The notes below the pieces were generated by a model that was not told the DNA's origin, ran no database searches, and saw only the letters and a list, made by a program, of their open reading frames with translations. Below, one piece after another: positions 46,101 to 58,621 of a stretch of DNA of 64,000 bases; positions within the stretch are counted from its first letter, which is position 1; every line of letters starts with the position of its first letter. This stretch comes from Mesorhabditis belari (lineage: Eukaryota > Nematoda > Chromadorea > Rhabditida > Rhabditidae): the NCBI GenBank assembly GCA_958450365.1, contig CAUEEP010000322.1, forward strand, positions 186,001 through 250,000. Reading direction: 5' to 3'. Both the position numbers and the translations under genes were made by a program.

Positions 46101-49100
46101 TCTTACATATTTTCCGGGTAATTTGCACGGGTCGTCACGCTTTGAAGGCCTATAACTTTGCCCAGAGATCATATTTTTGCTAACTTTTTATATCATTGTA
46201 CAGCTGACATTTTAGGCTTTTAAATGATACCAAATAGCGCTTGATTGAATTTTTCATTCCCATGCAAACAAGGGGACACGACACCCGAATTGGATAGGCC
46301 TCATTTGCTCAAAGTTGGCTCTGATTTTCTTGAACTGGATTAACCAATCAAGCGCTATTTGGTATCATTCGAAAGTCTAAAATGTCAGCTGTACAATGAT
46401 ATAAAAAGTTAGCAAAAATATGATCTCTGGGCAAAGTTATATGCCTTCAAAGCGTGACGACCCGTTCAAAATACCCGAATTTTTCGAAAATACCCGAAAA
46501 CTATGCAAGCGCCGATCACTTTATACCGATTGGTTCTTATTTTGAGCTCTGGATCGGAAACACACCACTTCTGGCATACTTCTGGCATCGCAATGTTTTA
46601 GTTTCCTTGGATATCAAATGCTTATTTCTAGTGAAAGCTAAAGAATCGCGTGCGCAAAAAAAGATGCGTTTGTATTTTGTACTTGTTTTTTGTTTGCAAA
46701 CGCACCCTTTCTAGCGGACGAAGTTCTTCTTTTTTCTTGAAATATTCATTAATATCACAAGGAATTTAAAAAAAACTGAAATCCAGTGTGCTAGAAGAAA
46801 GTGTTTTCAATTTAAGCTCACAGTACAGGCTAATTATCGATTAGATTCTTAAATTCATTTCAAAAGGATTTCAAAAAGGTTCCAAAAAAGAAGATTTTTG
46901 ATTGTTTTGATTGTTTTGATTGTTTTGATTGCAAAAAGATTGCTTTAATAAGTCTAAATCAGGATTTGGACTGATTAAAGGCTTATTTGGACTTATTAAA
47001 GGCTTATTTGGACTGATTAAAGGCTTATTTGGCCTTATTATTATTCTTAAAATACTACTAAAGTTTACCAGTTTACCAGCGTTTATGTCCATTCAAATGA
47101 CAATTGAAATCACTTACCGTTTCTGATCCAAATTGTGTCATTTTGTACAAAGCGGCACCGCATTTTGTCGAAACGATGAAATTCTTCACGGATTTCCGGA
47201 AACGCTTTCCCCAAATGATGAACACCCAAAAATTTGAGGAACAATTGAGAACGAGGAGGAAATTCGAGATATCGACAAAGAGTGAGGCAAGTGGACTCGA
47301 CATAAACGTCTCGGCGCCGACCAACTGAAAGATCGATTGGTAAAATGGTAAAGAAGATTATGATGACTGAAAGATTGTGATGATTAAGTTGATAAAGGAG
47401 TCAACTACAATTGATATTAGATTAGTCAACAATCTGATGAGAATAAGAAACTAATAAGCCTCTCTTTTCTTCAAAATTTTCCAAAAGCCAAACCATAGAT
47501 CTTTCTGATATTTTAGTATGATAATTATCAAAGATATTAACATTATTGTACAAAGTTTGAACTCAATTTGATGGCTAGACGTTGAGAAAGAGTCTTGTGA
47601 TAGCTCAGAGTGATAAATGATAAATGATCAACGATGAATGGGTTGAGAGAAAGCTTTTGCGCGAGTCTAGTTGCTATTTTTAAGATTCGAAGTTGAAGAT
47701 TTTCAACCGTTCAACTGATTTGGTGGCAAATTCCCTTTAAATGTAAAGATATTCAATTTACCAACTTACTAAATTGTTACTAGAGCGTGTTCCTCGCGTA
47801 ATTACTCGAGTAAAATTTGCATGAGTAATCTTTACTCGATTAATCGGCGTTTTTGGTCGAGTAACTACGAGTAATCCTCTTTACACGTCGAGTAAATTGA
47901 ATATCTTTACATTTGAAGGGAATTTGCGACCAAATCAGTTGAACGGTTGAATATCTTTAAAAGGAGCGGTATATAAGGCGGGGCTCGTGATTTTCGTGCT
48001 AATTTTTTTGCAATAATTCTCGTTAAAAGTATGGTAACTTTTCCTAAGCGTGCGTTTTAAAAAAGGCCTTACTTGCGAGGAGCACAGTCTAATTGTTATA
48101 CTAACTGTTACACAACTAACCTACTAACTACTTATTGGGTTGGTGAATTGAAAACTGTGGGCTATTGTCATATGTCACAGTTTGAGCACTTTCTTCAAAA
48201 CAAACCCATTTTGGTGTCAATGGAAAAGTTGTAGAGAATCAAAAATGAAGTTGATATCCAAATTTTCAGAACGATTCAAAAACTGGTTTTCAAGAAATAC
48301 CAAATTTACGAATTTTCACAAAACTTGCAACAAAACTTGCAACAAATCTTGTATTTTAAGCGAAACTACTAGGTGTATCTTTTTGGAAATTTGGCTATAA
48401 GCCTAATTTTTGATTCTCTACAACTTTTCTATTGACACGAAAATGGGTTTCTTTTGAAGAAAGTGCTCAAACTGGGATCTCCAGTCTCCATCTCCAGTCC
48501 TCCATTTTTGAGTCTCACACTTGTCTCACACACAAACCAAAATCCTACTACGAAAGAGGAATCCGCAAATTGCCTGTAAAATGGGCAGAAGTCGTCAATA
48601 ATAATGGAAATTATTTGGAATGAATCGATGGTTTTATGTTGAATAAATTTTAGTTCAAAGTCCGGTTCAAAGTCAAAGTTTTCAATTCACCAACCCAATA
48701 CATACCACTAGAAAGTTGTTTTGTACTGCTGAAACTTTGTAACATTGTTGGACCAAAATTACAAATTTCTTTGCCACTACTTGAAATGATTTTACCCAGC
48801 TGTGGATTCGTTACCAGTTTCTCATTTCTATAATTTCCAAAAGCCCCCTTTTTTAGATATGTGCTTGTTTTGATTTTCCCAACCCATTCTCTTTAACTGA
48901 CTCGCTTTTCCTTAAGTCTCCTAAAGACTCAAAGCTTTCGCTTTTCTTGTTTTTTCTTCTTTTTTTTCCTTTTTTGCTCTTTTCTACTCATCCTCCGCAT
49001 AATTCATTGACTTCCCACGCTTCTCTGTTCAACTTTTCCTTTGTCTCAAAATTTGCAATCCCCTTGAGAGCCTTCAGAAACTAGATTCAATTTTTCAGTT

Positions 49101-50703
49101 GAATAAATTATGCAGAAATGTTTTTAGATGCTGACGTTTCGTAAAAAAGACTACACAGGTGCTTTTTTAAAGATCTTTGCGTGTCAAAAAGTCATTAGAG
49201 TTCCGCATTGGAGTCAAAAAGTCATTAGAGTTTCTGGAGTTCCGCAAGAACTTTGATCATCAAGTGTTCGTTTGACTCACATTTTCTAGTAGATCGGCCA
49301 CTGTGGGCAAGATGTCCGAGATCAAGAATTTGGCGATTACCAGCACCAACATGATGTTTGCCTTGTGCTCTTTTCTGAAGATGACTTGATTTGATTGATA
49401 AACTGGAAGCGACAGTACTAAATAGTTACAGTACCCAGCTACAGTGCTCAATAGTTACAGTATCCGGCTACAGTATCCAATAGCTAGAGTACCCAGCTAC
49501 AGTACCCAATAGCTACAGTACCCAATAGCTACAGTACCCAGTTACAGTACCCAATAGTTACAGTACCCAGCTACAGTGCTCAATAGTTGCAGTATCCGGC
49601 TACAGTACCCAATAGCTAGAGTACCCAATAGTTACAGTATCCAATAGCTAGAGTACCCAATAGTTACAGTATCCAATAGCTAGAGTACCCAGCTAGAGTA
49701 CCCAGCTACAGTACCCAATAGTTACAGTACCTAGCTACAGTACCCAGCTACAGTACCCAATAGCTTAAAATACAGTATCCAATAGCTAGAGTACCCAGCT
49801 ACAGTACCCAAGAGTTACAGTACCTAGCTACAGTACCCAATAGCTACAGTACCCAATAGCTACAGTACCCAGTTACAGTACCCAATAGTTACAGTACCTA
49901 GCTACAGTACCCAATACCTACAGTCGGTACTCATTGTCATCTTTTACTTTCACTAAACACTTCATCCAATCCAAACCTGCTATAGACTGTCGTCTTCGTC
50001 TTGCACCGTCGATCAATGTCCAAATTTGGTGGGCAAAGTTGTCGCCTTTGCGCGACGGCATTCCGGAGCTCGATCGAGATCCTCGCCGTGAGGGCACAAA
50101 GGAGAAGGCATGGGCACAAAGTGACGAACAGCATTGCCAATATCACATGGTACACAGACCAATAGAGGCCATCCTGGAAAGTAATCATTTGCCGTTGTTT
50201 CCTGTCGAACTAGCATTGATTTTAATACGATACACAAGTTAAGTGAGTCGTTTGTAAAACTTGCAATTATTGCATACTGCTCGTTGATGAATTTAACCTA
50301 TTGTCTATTGTAGAATTTGAGTTTTTCAGTGTTTATTAGGACCTAGGTCCATTTTTAAACATTTCCAGCTTTCCAAAACCAAAACCAAAACCCTGTTTAC
50401 CCCAGAAAAAACCACTTGACCATCTCGTCCTCATCCTCATCTCATTCGATGATTTTCGAACCCCCACTTCTCTTTTATTTTTCAAATTCTTGGAACCTTC
50501 TTCGGCCCTTAATAATCCAAGTTTTTCCCTCTCAAATTTCTCATTCAATCTTTGCAAAAGAAAGTTTTTTTTGAGTTTTTTAGACAAATATTTTATGAGC
50601 AAGGGAAATTGGGGCGATTTCCTCACACATTTTTTTTTGAGTTTCTGTAATTGGAAAGAACTTGGGATAATTGCAAGTCCAAACCATCGATTTGTTGAGA
50701 TTT

Positions 50704-50748
<45 letters not shown>

Positions 50749-53700
50749 AGTTAGTAAAAAGTTAGTAAAAATACCTGATACAGATTGGTTCTCGCGATTT
50801 GCGGAATACAGTACTCTTCGCCGGTGCGGCGATCCGCGCCGCAAACCTGAAAGTGGAATTTGACATTCAGCAATTAAATGTTAACTCAAATTAAATAGTA
50901 AATTAAATTAAAGTAAGTATAGAAAAGTTGTACATTTCGAGCGTCGTCCCCTCTGCCGCCAAAGGCCTAAATCTCCCCCTACCAGGATGGCCTGGTAGGG
51001 GACACAAACAAATCCAATGATCTAACGATTCATTAGATCATTAGACTTGTTTAAATGTAAGAAATAAAAAGATAACTAAGCCAGTCAAAAAAGTTAACTT
51101 TGAAGAAAGTTATGGGCAAAAAACATCAAAAAAGTGTTCACCTAGGGGGACACTTTAGGGGACACTTGGGGGGGGGGCACTTAGGGGGGACACTTGGGGG
51201 CACTTAGGGGGGGACACTTGGGGGCACTTGGGGGGGACACTTTAGGGGGCACTTAGAGGGACACTTGGGGGGCACTTTAGGAGGCACTTTAGGGGCATTT
51301 AGAGGGACACTTGGGGGGATACTTGGGGGCACTTTAGGGGCATTTAGGGGGCACTTAGAGGGACACTTGGGGGATACTTGGGGGCACTTTAGGAGGCACT
51401 TTAGGGTCATTTAGGGGGCACTTAGTGGGACACTTGGGGGCATTTAGAGGGACACTTGGGGGACACTTAGGGGGCACTTAGTGGGACACTTAGTGGGACA
51501 CTTGGGGGCATTTAGAGGGACACTTGGGGGACACTTAGGGGGCACTTAGAGGGACACTTGGGGGCACTTAGTGGGACACTTGGGGGCATTTAGAGGGACA
51601 CTTGGGGGACACTTAGGGGGCACTTAGAGGGACACTTGGGGGACACTTGGGGACACTTGGGGGCACTTAGTGGGACACTTGGGGGCACTTAGGGGAGCAC
51701 TTGGGAAGCAGAGGAGGCACACACTCGAAATGTATAAGTAAAGTTACCTAAATTAAAGTAAATTGAAATTAAAATTGAAGAACGTCTCGATTTTTAAAGC
51801 TTTCAAGGTACCTCTTCAACGTGAACCTCGAAGAAACGAGGAACTGAGAAAAGGACGGCCAACAGGGAAACCACCAACATTAGACGCTTCACGCGGCTGG
51901 AAATACGATAATTTCTGCTATTATCTATTAAAATACTATCCGAATGTACTCATAAATAAGTTTTAAAAAACACTTAACTCCCTCTAGAGTAAGGGAGATC
52001 GAGTACTTTGAGGTGTAATGGTTAGCACAGTTGCCCGGTAAGTGGTCACGGGTTCGAGTCCCAGCGGCCCACGAGTTTTTTGATTTGCTCTAGTTTCAAC
52101 TAAACTCTAGACCTTAAAAATACTTGACTGAGCTTTAAAGTTGGGTATATGGTATCTAAAATACTTAACAAAGCTCACCTGCGTTTCCCGATCGCTCGAT
52201 GTTTCAATGGTTGACACAGCGCCAGATATCGGTCGATTGTCAAAGTCAAAACGATCCAGACTGAGCCTAAATATAAGCTTTGTTCAAAATTTGATTATGG
52301 CAACAATAAAAGTCGTTATAAATGTTCATTCTAAGCTTTAAAGTTGGGCATACATCCCTAATAAAACATAAAAAGCAAGTGAGAGTTCAACTAGTACTAG
52401 TTCTCACTAGTTCACTTTCAAATCCGCTTTCAAAGTCTAATCCTAATTCTAATTCTAATGCTAATTCCAACCTGTATGCGTTGTGTTTGCAAATGTGTAC
52501 ACATAGGGATAGATGTGCACGTAGGAACCATTTGAGACGAGATGGCCGAAGATCAAATTTGGCAAACAGTACAAGAGGAAAGCGTTGCACAAAAGCGCCG
52601 TTTGCCACATGGTAAGCGTGACCTGAATGGCTTTTTGAATGACAAGGGCTAAGATCAATTTTCGTAGAATATCAAATCTTGTCACTGACTAGGGAAAGGG
52701 ACGAACTCAAGGTGAGCTTTTGTCTCGACTAGGCCACTTCAGAACCGAGTATGAGGAATCCGAATCTGGAATCAAAATCTGCCAAATGACTTCAAACAAA
52801 AATTTGGGAAAAGAAAAACAAAAAGCTGCAGGGGGAGCGAACCATGACTCTGCGGGCGGCAACCTAATGCACTATCCACTACGTATTTTTTGAAAATGAA
52901 AAAGCCTTTTTGTAGCATTCGTTTTGACGCGATCGACATGTTGTAAATTGCTTTAAATATTGGGTTGATGCATAATTATCCGGACTTCTTTTATAAATGA
53001 TTTTATTTAACAAAAAATAACATAAATAGTTAGAAAAATATGTTTAATTGATTATTCTGGAGCATATTCACCGCCTACATCAATAACTGATTGCCATTTG
53101 CTTGGAAGACGATCGATTCCACGAGCGAAGAATAAACGATCTTTGGAGGCAATCCACGCTTTAACATCGTCTATCAAGTCATCCAAATCGTTGTAGATCT
53201 TATTTGTTTGCCAATTTTTGAGCGATCGATTGACGTGGTAGTCCGTTGGGGCTTCTCCAGTTCTTTGAGATCGCGAAACGACTCTGCGGCAGACCATCCC
53301 TTTTCGAAGTGGTAGAGCATGATATGGCGAAGATGGATATGATTGTCGACACGCATTTTGTTCACTAAAGAATAACGAATATTTAAAAAAAAGAAATAGA
53401 CAAAAAGCTTTCAAAACAAAAAAGATACAAGCACGCAAAAAGAAGTCCGGATAATTATGCATCAACCCAATACATTAAGGGATGCTTTAAAACCCTCTTT
53501 CCTAGACTAGAACAGATGCGTTTATGGCGCCTAGTGGATAACGGATTAGGCTAGCGCTCACAGGATCGCGGTTCGATGCAGCTTCCAGTTTTTTTTTTGC
53601 GGCTAAATTTTCAATTGAAGTTTTACACGTCTGAAAAGTCATTTTGGGAGATTTTGATTCTAGATTCGGATACCCGATTCCATAAAGTGCACTAGTTGTC

Positions 53701-56700
53701 CACAAAAGCCAAAAGCTTACCTTGAGCTCGTGCCTTTCCCTAGTGAGTTCCCTAGTGTTTTCCCTAGTGCAAAATATCACTGTAAACCGGTTGTTTTAGG
53801 CGTAGTTTTACAGTAGTTCGGCCTATTTTTCCTGCAAGATTTTTAGAGCAATGTTGCTTGCAAAACAAAGACAAAAAGAGTAAATTGCATAGAATTCAGA
53901 TATTCAGCGAAGATCTTGACTATCCTGTGACTATTTTTTGAGGCTCACTTGCATCTATAACAAAAATAGATACATTAGTAGAATATTTAAATCATTTACC
54001 TATACATTAATCTTCGTTCATGCACAGTTCTTTTTCTTTTTTACTTTTTTGTTGGGTATTTTAGAATTGCTGCTTTCTTGTCTTTTCTTGATCTTTCTTT
54101 GTCTATTCTATTGTCTATTCTATTGTCTATTCTATTGTCTATTTGTCTTTGTCTATTTTGTTTTCGAACGTATTTTTGGGTATTTTTTCATAAGAAATGA
54201 GTCATAAATTTCATCTTCCAATTGAGCGCTAAAATATTCTTAATCATTAGCCCTACTTGTTTTGATGTTTTTGATGTTTTTTTCTTGAGTTTAGTGCAAC
54301 TATTTCTAGCGGCTGAGGGTGGGGATTTGCAAAATGAGTGTTTTATTTTGGTGAAAAAAATCTCGATTTTCAGCTAGGAGACGAATGAGTGAGTAAAAAG
54401 GAAAAAAAACTAGATTTCTATTCGAAAAACTTTGTCCATACGCGCATCTTTGAGTTTGTAAGCTTTAAAACTGAAGTAACGTTTCAAGTGTGATGAATTA
54501 AATGAATTCAAGTGTGATGAAGTGCAATACTAACTAGTATTAGTAGCAGTTACACTCAAAAACTAGAGTCAGTGGGGAGAGTTTTCCGAGTCAGTACAAA
54601 GTTCCAAATCCAAATCAACTCCAAATCAACTCCATTTTCATTTCTCTTCATTTTGACTCGAAATTTAAGGAAATCGGTTGTCTGAGAACGTTTGGAGGAG
54701 CTTTGACGGAGCGTTTGACGATCTGGAGGGGATATAACAGCAAAAACTTCGCGAAAATCAAAAAAAACTTCGTCGTGAATGTGTTAAATAATGATATTTG
54801 TCTTTAGTTTATGCAAAGTCATAAGTTTACTTCAAGATTTTGGTCTAGAAATGGGTCTAGAAATGGGTATGGAACTGGAAATGTCGTGATTTTGGTCTAG
54901 AAATGGGTATGGAACTGGAAATGTCTTAATTTTGGTCTAGAAATGGGTATGGATCTGGAAATGTCGTGATTTTGGTCTAGAAATGGGTATGGAACTGGAA
55001 ATGTCTTAATTTTGGTCTAGAAATGGGTATGGATCTGGAAATGTCGTGATTTTGGTCTAGAAATGGGTATGGAACTGGAAATGTCGTGATTTTGGTCTAG
55101 AAATGGGTATGGAATTGGAAATGTCGTAAGTTTGGTCTAAAAATGGGTATGGAACTGGAAATGTCTTAATTTTGGTCTAGAAATGGGTATGGAACTGGAA
55201 ATGTCATGATTTTGGTCTAGAGATGGGTAAGGAACTGGAAATGTCTTAATTTTGGTCTAGAGATGGGTATGGAACTGGAAATGTCGTAATTTGGGGCTAG
55301 AGATGGCTATGGAACTGGAATATGTCTAAAGTTTTTGAAAATTGACCAATTTTGACTAAATCTTGACCAAGTCAAATGAGTAAAATGAACTTTAGATCAT
55401 GCAAGCTTCATCTCTAGAAGCAACTTTTTCAAAGATCCCCAAACGTGAAAGATTCCCAAGAGTTTTTGTTGTTGCTCAACAATAAAGCCGATCATTTTCT
55501 ACTTATCGAAATTTCCACCAAAACAACTCTTGATTTCCCCTTCACTCAAATCCATTCATAATTAAAACACCACGAATTTCCTCTCCTCAAAATAGTAAAG
55601 TTGTGCATTTCTCCATTTTCCGCTTCTCATTCATTTTTGCCTCATTGAAAATACATCTAGTTGGGCTATGATCGCTTTCTTTTAACGCTCAAAAAGTCTC
55701 TTTCTGAAGTCTGCCAACAACAGACTAAAAACTCGTCATGAGAAGCCAAGGAAAAGGATTTGAGATTTTTGAAATCTGAAAATCTGATTTGAGAGACTTG
55801 GATTTGGATTTGGATTTGAGAGACTTGGATTTGAGAGACTTGGATTTGAATTGGAATTTGAGAGACTTGGATTTGAGAGACTTGGATTTGAATTGGAATT
55901 TGAGAGACTTGGATTTGAGAGACTTGGATTTGAGAGACTTGAATTTGAGAGACTTGAATTTGGATTTGAATTTGAGAGACTTGGATTTGAGAGGCTTGAA
56001 TTTGAGAGACCTGGATTTGGATTTGAGAGACCTGGATTTGGATTTGAGAGATTTGGACTTGAATTTGAGAGATTTGGACTTGAATTTGAGAGCTTTGGGT
56101 TTAAATTTGAGATTTGGATTTGAATTTGAGAGATTTCAATTTGGATTTCAATTTGAGAGACTTGGATTTGAGATTTAAATTTGAGATTTAAATTTCAAGT
56201 GTCTACTCACTAAGTAGTATTGAATAGCCGGTGTGCCGGTTCGTTCGCATCGAAGGAAAATGAAAATCGAGAAGAGATTGAGCACAACACCTGAAAAGGC
56301 AACAGATTTGCACTTGCATTTTGTTAATTTGCTAATTTCTTTGTTTATTTCTTTGTTTGTGAACATTTTCTTAGCAATTTAACAATAACATTTTTGCTAA
56401 ATGTAAACAAAATGATTGAATAGCTTTAAGATTTAACTAGAGTAAGATATTCAGTTATTCGAAAGACCCTTACTTACTTAAAATAGCCAACTCTAATGAA
56501 ATGGCAATTCTTTAGACTTAAAAGCTGTGAAAACAGACATCACTTGTTACTAGTTTATAAGAAAATAAGCTTTATGAAGGTTTATGAAGGCTTATGAAGA
56601 AAATAAGCTTTATGAATCACTTCTTTTTCCCAACTCACCCGTAATGACGAAAGCAGCGGTGAGATATCCATTGATGATGTGAGAGAACATTTCAACGAGA

Positions 56701-56747
56701 AGCGCTAATAGAGAAGTGTCGTCAATCTCGGTCACCGTTGGGTCCAT
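43167..56747 (-). CDS. Rhodopsin-family GPCR, FMRFamide-receptor type, 10 exons
   Basis: A plasma-membrane neuropeptide-receptor-like protein. Exons: 56747-56639, 56290-56211, 52622-52472, 52260-52179, 51896-51812, 50846-50775, 50173-49977, 49374-49281, 47324-47118, 43295-43167. Every junction agrees in phase; total 401 residues. TM1 includes GVVLNLFSIFIFLR. TM2 includes LLCNAFLLYCLP, followed by YVHIYPYVYTFANTTHTG. TM3 ends LTIDRYLALCQPL (DRY at 123-125). TM4 is LMLVVSLLAVLFSVPRFFE. ECL2 holds two Cys (VCGADRRTGEEYC). TM5 is HVILAMLFVTLCPCLLLCAL. ICL3 is basic. TM6 is IMLVLVIAKFLISDILPTV. TM7 is SLFVDISNFLLVLNCSSNFW, then WGKRFRKSV (helix 8). The ligand is unknown; similarity to nematode FMRFamide/myosuppressin-like receptors is from general knowledge. 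The last exon lies 3.8 kb from exon 9 across repeats and is less certain. Intron 2 is 3.6 kb of repeats. Confidence 0.9.
43318..43500. repeat. 14-bp array (GATAACTGCTAATC) in GPCR intron 9
   Basis: Alternating ATCGATAA and CTGCTA words. It begins about 20 bp beyond the last GPCR exon's acceptor. Confidence 0.92.
44608..45434. repeat. 20-bp minisatellite (GCTAGGTGCGCACTAGGAAC), about 41 units
   Basis: The largest array here, in GPCR intron 9. Each unit contains the palindrome TGCGCA. Variants (AGGAGCGC, ACACTAGG, extra GCC or G) cluster in the middle and right, marking several expansion events. Confidence 0.97.
46128..46463. mobile_element. Foldback element of 336 bp in GPCR intron 9
   Basis: Ends CGGGTCGTCACGCTTTGAAG and the inverted TTCAAAGCGTGACGACCCG. 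Arms are about 130 bp; the loop is about 80 bp. Confidence 0.92.
46955..47040. repeat. 27-bp tandem repeat, three copies
   Basis: A unit around GGACTGATTAAAGGCTTATT, about 80 bp from GPCR exon 9 on its 3' side. Confidence 0.85.
47701..47962. mobile_element. Foldback element in GPCR intron 8
   Basis: Ends TTCAACCGTTCAACTGATTTGG and the inverted CCAAATCAGTTGAACGGTTGAA. The interior has repeated CGAGTAA words in both orientations. Confidence 0.88.
48136..48698. mobile_element. Mariner-derived element, copy B, with TA duplication
   Basis: 563 bp flanked by TA on both sides. Ends TTGGGTTGGTGAATTGAAAAC and its complement. It contains a 100-bp internal inverted repeat and a plus-strand transposase C-terminal relic (SYYERGIRKLPVKWAEVVNN). 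About 90 percent identical to 12499-13052. Confidence 0.93.
49400..49925. repeat. Degenerate array (TACAGTACCCAATAGC) in GPCR intron 7
   Basis: About 30 units of 15-16 bp mixing ACAGTACCCAGC, TAGAGTACCCAA and ACAGTACCTAGC forms, ending about 50 bp before exon 7. Confidence 0.95.
50704..50770. repeat. GTAA microsatellite beside GPCR exon 6
   Basis: About eleven GTAA units just 3' of exon 6 in the gene's sense direction, so it lies just past the splice donor. Confidence 0.93.
51140..51712. repeat. G-rich 11-14-bp array (GGGGGACACTTA) in GPCR intron 5
   Basis: About 45 variable units with runs of 4-9 G on the plus strand (C-rich in the transcript), separated by CACTT or ACACTT. The G runs meet the usual pattern for G-quadruplex formation. 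Confidence 0.95.
51983..52105 (+). repeat. tRNA-derived (SINE-like) repeat, copy 2, in GPCR intron 4
   Basis: A box GTGTAATGGTTAGCAC and B box GGGTTCGAGTCCC at tRNA spacing, followed by the tail TTTTTTGATTTGCTCTAGTTTCAAC shared with 9100-9210. The acceptor stem does not pair. Better preserved than copy 1. Confidence 0.7.
52960..53470. mobile_element. 511-bp internally deleted mariner with TA duplication
   Basis: Terminal inverted repeats of about 33 bp start TTGGGTTGATGCATAATTAT, flanked by TA on both sides. Minus-strand remains: the N-terminal helix-turn-helix (HLRHIMLYHFEKGWSAAESF) and the C-terminal end (RGIDRLPSKWQSVIDVGGEY). The catalytic middle is deleted. The lesion is clean, so a full-length parent probably exists elsewhere in the genome. 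It lies in GPCR intron 2. Confidence 0.95.
53516..53605 (+). repeat. tRNA-like repeat in GPCR intron 2
   Basis: TGGCGCCTAGTGGATAACGG (A-box-like) and ATCGCGGTTCGATGC (B-box-like), then a T-run. No acceptor stem. Its complement is partly echoed at about 52840-52890. Confidence 0.45.
54838..55325. repeat. 40-bp minisatellite in GPCR intron 2, 12 units
   Basis: The unit contains GGTCTAGAAATGGGTATGGA, ACTGGAAATGTC and T-rich ATTTT. GTGATT and TTAATT forms alternate in the left part, a two-unit higher-order repeat. Confidence 0.95.
55787..56195. repeat. GAGACTTGGATTTG array in GPCR intron 2
   Basis: Degenerate 6/12/15-bp units; all periods are multiples of three, so two plus-strand frames stay open as Leu/Arg/Asp and Phe/Glu/Arg repeats. 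It ends about 15 bp from exon 2. An artefact as coding sequence. Confidence 0.94.
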
Positions 56748-58621
56748 CCTAGAAAGTTGAGATGATTTTGAGTAAGCTTTTAAATAGTTAGGCAAAAGAT
56801 TTTTAGATAAACATTAAGAAAACAAGCTTAAGATAAGATCTCAAGATCTACAAACAGCGCATTACTTTTATAGCTATCTTTGCGACTATCAAGAGCCTCA
56901 AGAGCTCAAAGGTTAAGAAAGAAAGGTAAGAAAGAGCTGAAAGGTTTTAAAATTTGAGAGATCTATTAAAGATTTTGGGAGATATAAACCGGCAATAGAT
57001 AAAGGAGCATAAGCAAAGGGGATCCCAGAGAGAGAGATTCATGAGCCACGATCACCGCCGCTGTTATGAACCTCAAGATGCTGGTGACGGATGGACAAAC
57101 GGACGGATGCATTCTTTTGAGAGCTGCATAGTAGAAGCAGAACTTACTCTACTATACTAAAAACAGTTAGATATCTGAAGATATAGATAGCTATAATTGT
57201 AGAGATAGATATGGCTAGCTTTCAATAGTTGGATTGAACTTGAATTGAATGAATATTCAATGTTTAGCACAAGAAAATGTTGACTTCTTGGCTGATTTTC
57301 TTACAGGGATCTATATACCCAAGTCCAAGCCAAGTCCAAGCCAAGTCCAAGCCAAGTCCAAGCCCAAACCAAGCCCAAACCAAGCCCAAGCTTTCAATAG
57401 TTGGATAGAACTTGAACTGAATCAATCTTCAATGTTTAGCACAAGAAAATGTTGATTTCTTTGCAGATTTTCTTTCAGTGATTTATATACCCAATCCAAG
57501 CCTGTAGAAAAGTCAGAGTTTCCAGAAAAGTCAACGATTCCAAGAGGATTAAAAGTAAATGATGAGATAAACAAATCCTTTGTTTATTTTTATTATCAAG
57601 ACTATTCAAAAGTTTTTGGAAGTGAAGAGAATCCCCGGAATCCGTTCATGAAAGAGAATAGAAACTAAAGGCCAAAAATCCAAACAAATTGCTCATCTCT
57701 TTCTCACTTTTTCTCATAATTGTAGGCGTCTTTTCAAATTGGATTTGAGCTTTCCAATAGATTAACTTATTCTATTCAAAAAAAAGAGATTATGATTTGA
57801 AGTTTTTGAACAATTCAAACAATTCAAACAATTCAAACAATTCAAACAATTCAAACAACTTGAACAACTCCTACAAGTTGACAAATTGGTTAACTAAACG
57901 CAACAAGATTCAGAGATCAAAGGTACGCAAGGTACTTGTTGAAAATGAGCTAATTAACATGATCAAATCGAATTCTAGTCTTCAACTCTCATGCGTGAAT
58001 GATCGTGAATGATGAGAGAGTGTAAAATTCGAGGATCTGTCTCGGGAAAGTGCTTCATTTTCCGTGAGCTAGTGTGCCAGAAGCCGTCACCCAATTGCCG
58101 TACTTTTCCGTTTCCCCAACTATCACCAAAAGCTATCAAGTCAATGCTAAACGATGGCTACCGTAGTTTGACCCTATTTTTAGCCTTTTCCTGTTTTTCT
58201 GAGAGAGAAATCATTGTTTTTTTGAATGAAAGTTTATTCCTTTCATTTTCTCCGGTTTTGAAAAGGTTTGAATTGTTCAACTGTCAATTGTTGCTTGACA
58301 GAAACTTGTTTTGTGTACCGAAACTTGACAAATACACCAAAGTACACTCAAAAGTTGCGACATCAACGCCGGCTCTCAACCAGGAATGCTACAGGTTTGA
58401 GCTGGGTCCTATGGTTAGTCCAGGAACAACTATGTAACTAAAGATCAAAGAGATAACTTTTATATGAATGTAAAGTCAAGGAAAGACTTTGACAAAGCTT
58501 TTTGTATCATTTTTTTGGTCCAAAATGGCCTAGGCCAGGTTAGTTATAATAAAAAAGTAAAGGAAGAAAGCAAGAAAGCAAGAAAGCAAGAAAGCAAGAA
58601 AGAAAGAAGAAAAATTAGATA

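Noticed and set aside
51983..52072. Functional tRNA gene
   Set aside because: A and B boxes are good but the acceptor stem does not pair and the tail is shared with another copy; a tRNA-derived repeat fits better.
55789..56178. 129-residue ORF of Leu/Arg/Asp repeats
   Set aside because: The unit lengths are multiples of three so the frame persists, but it is a degenerate satellite within a GPCR intron, with no start context or domain.
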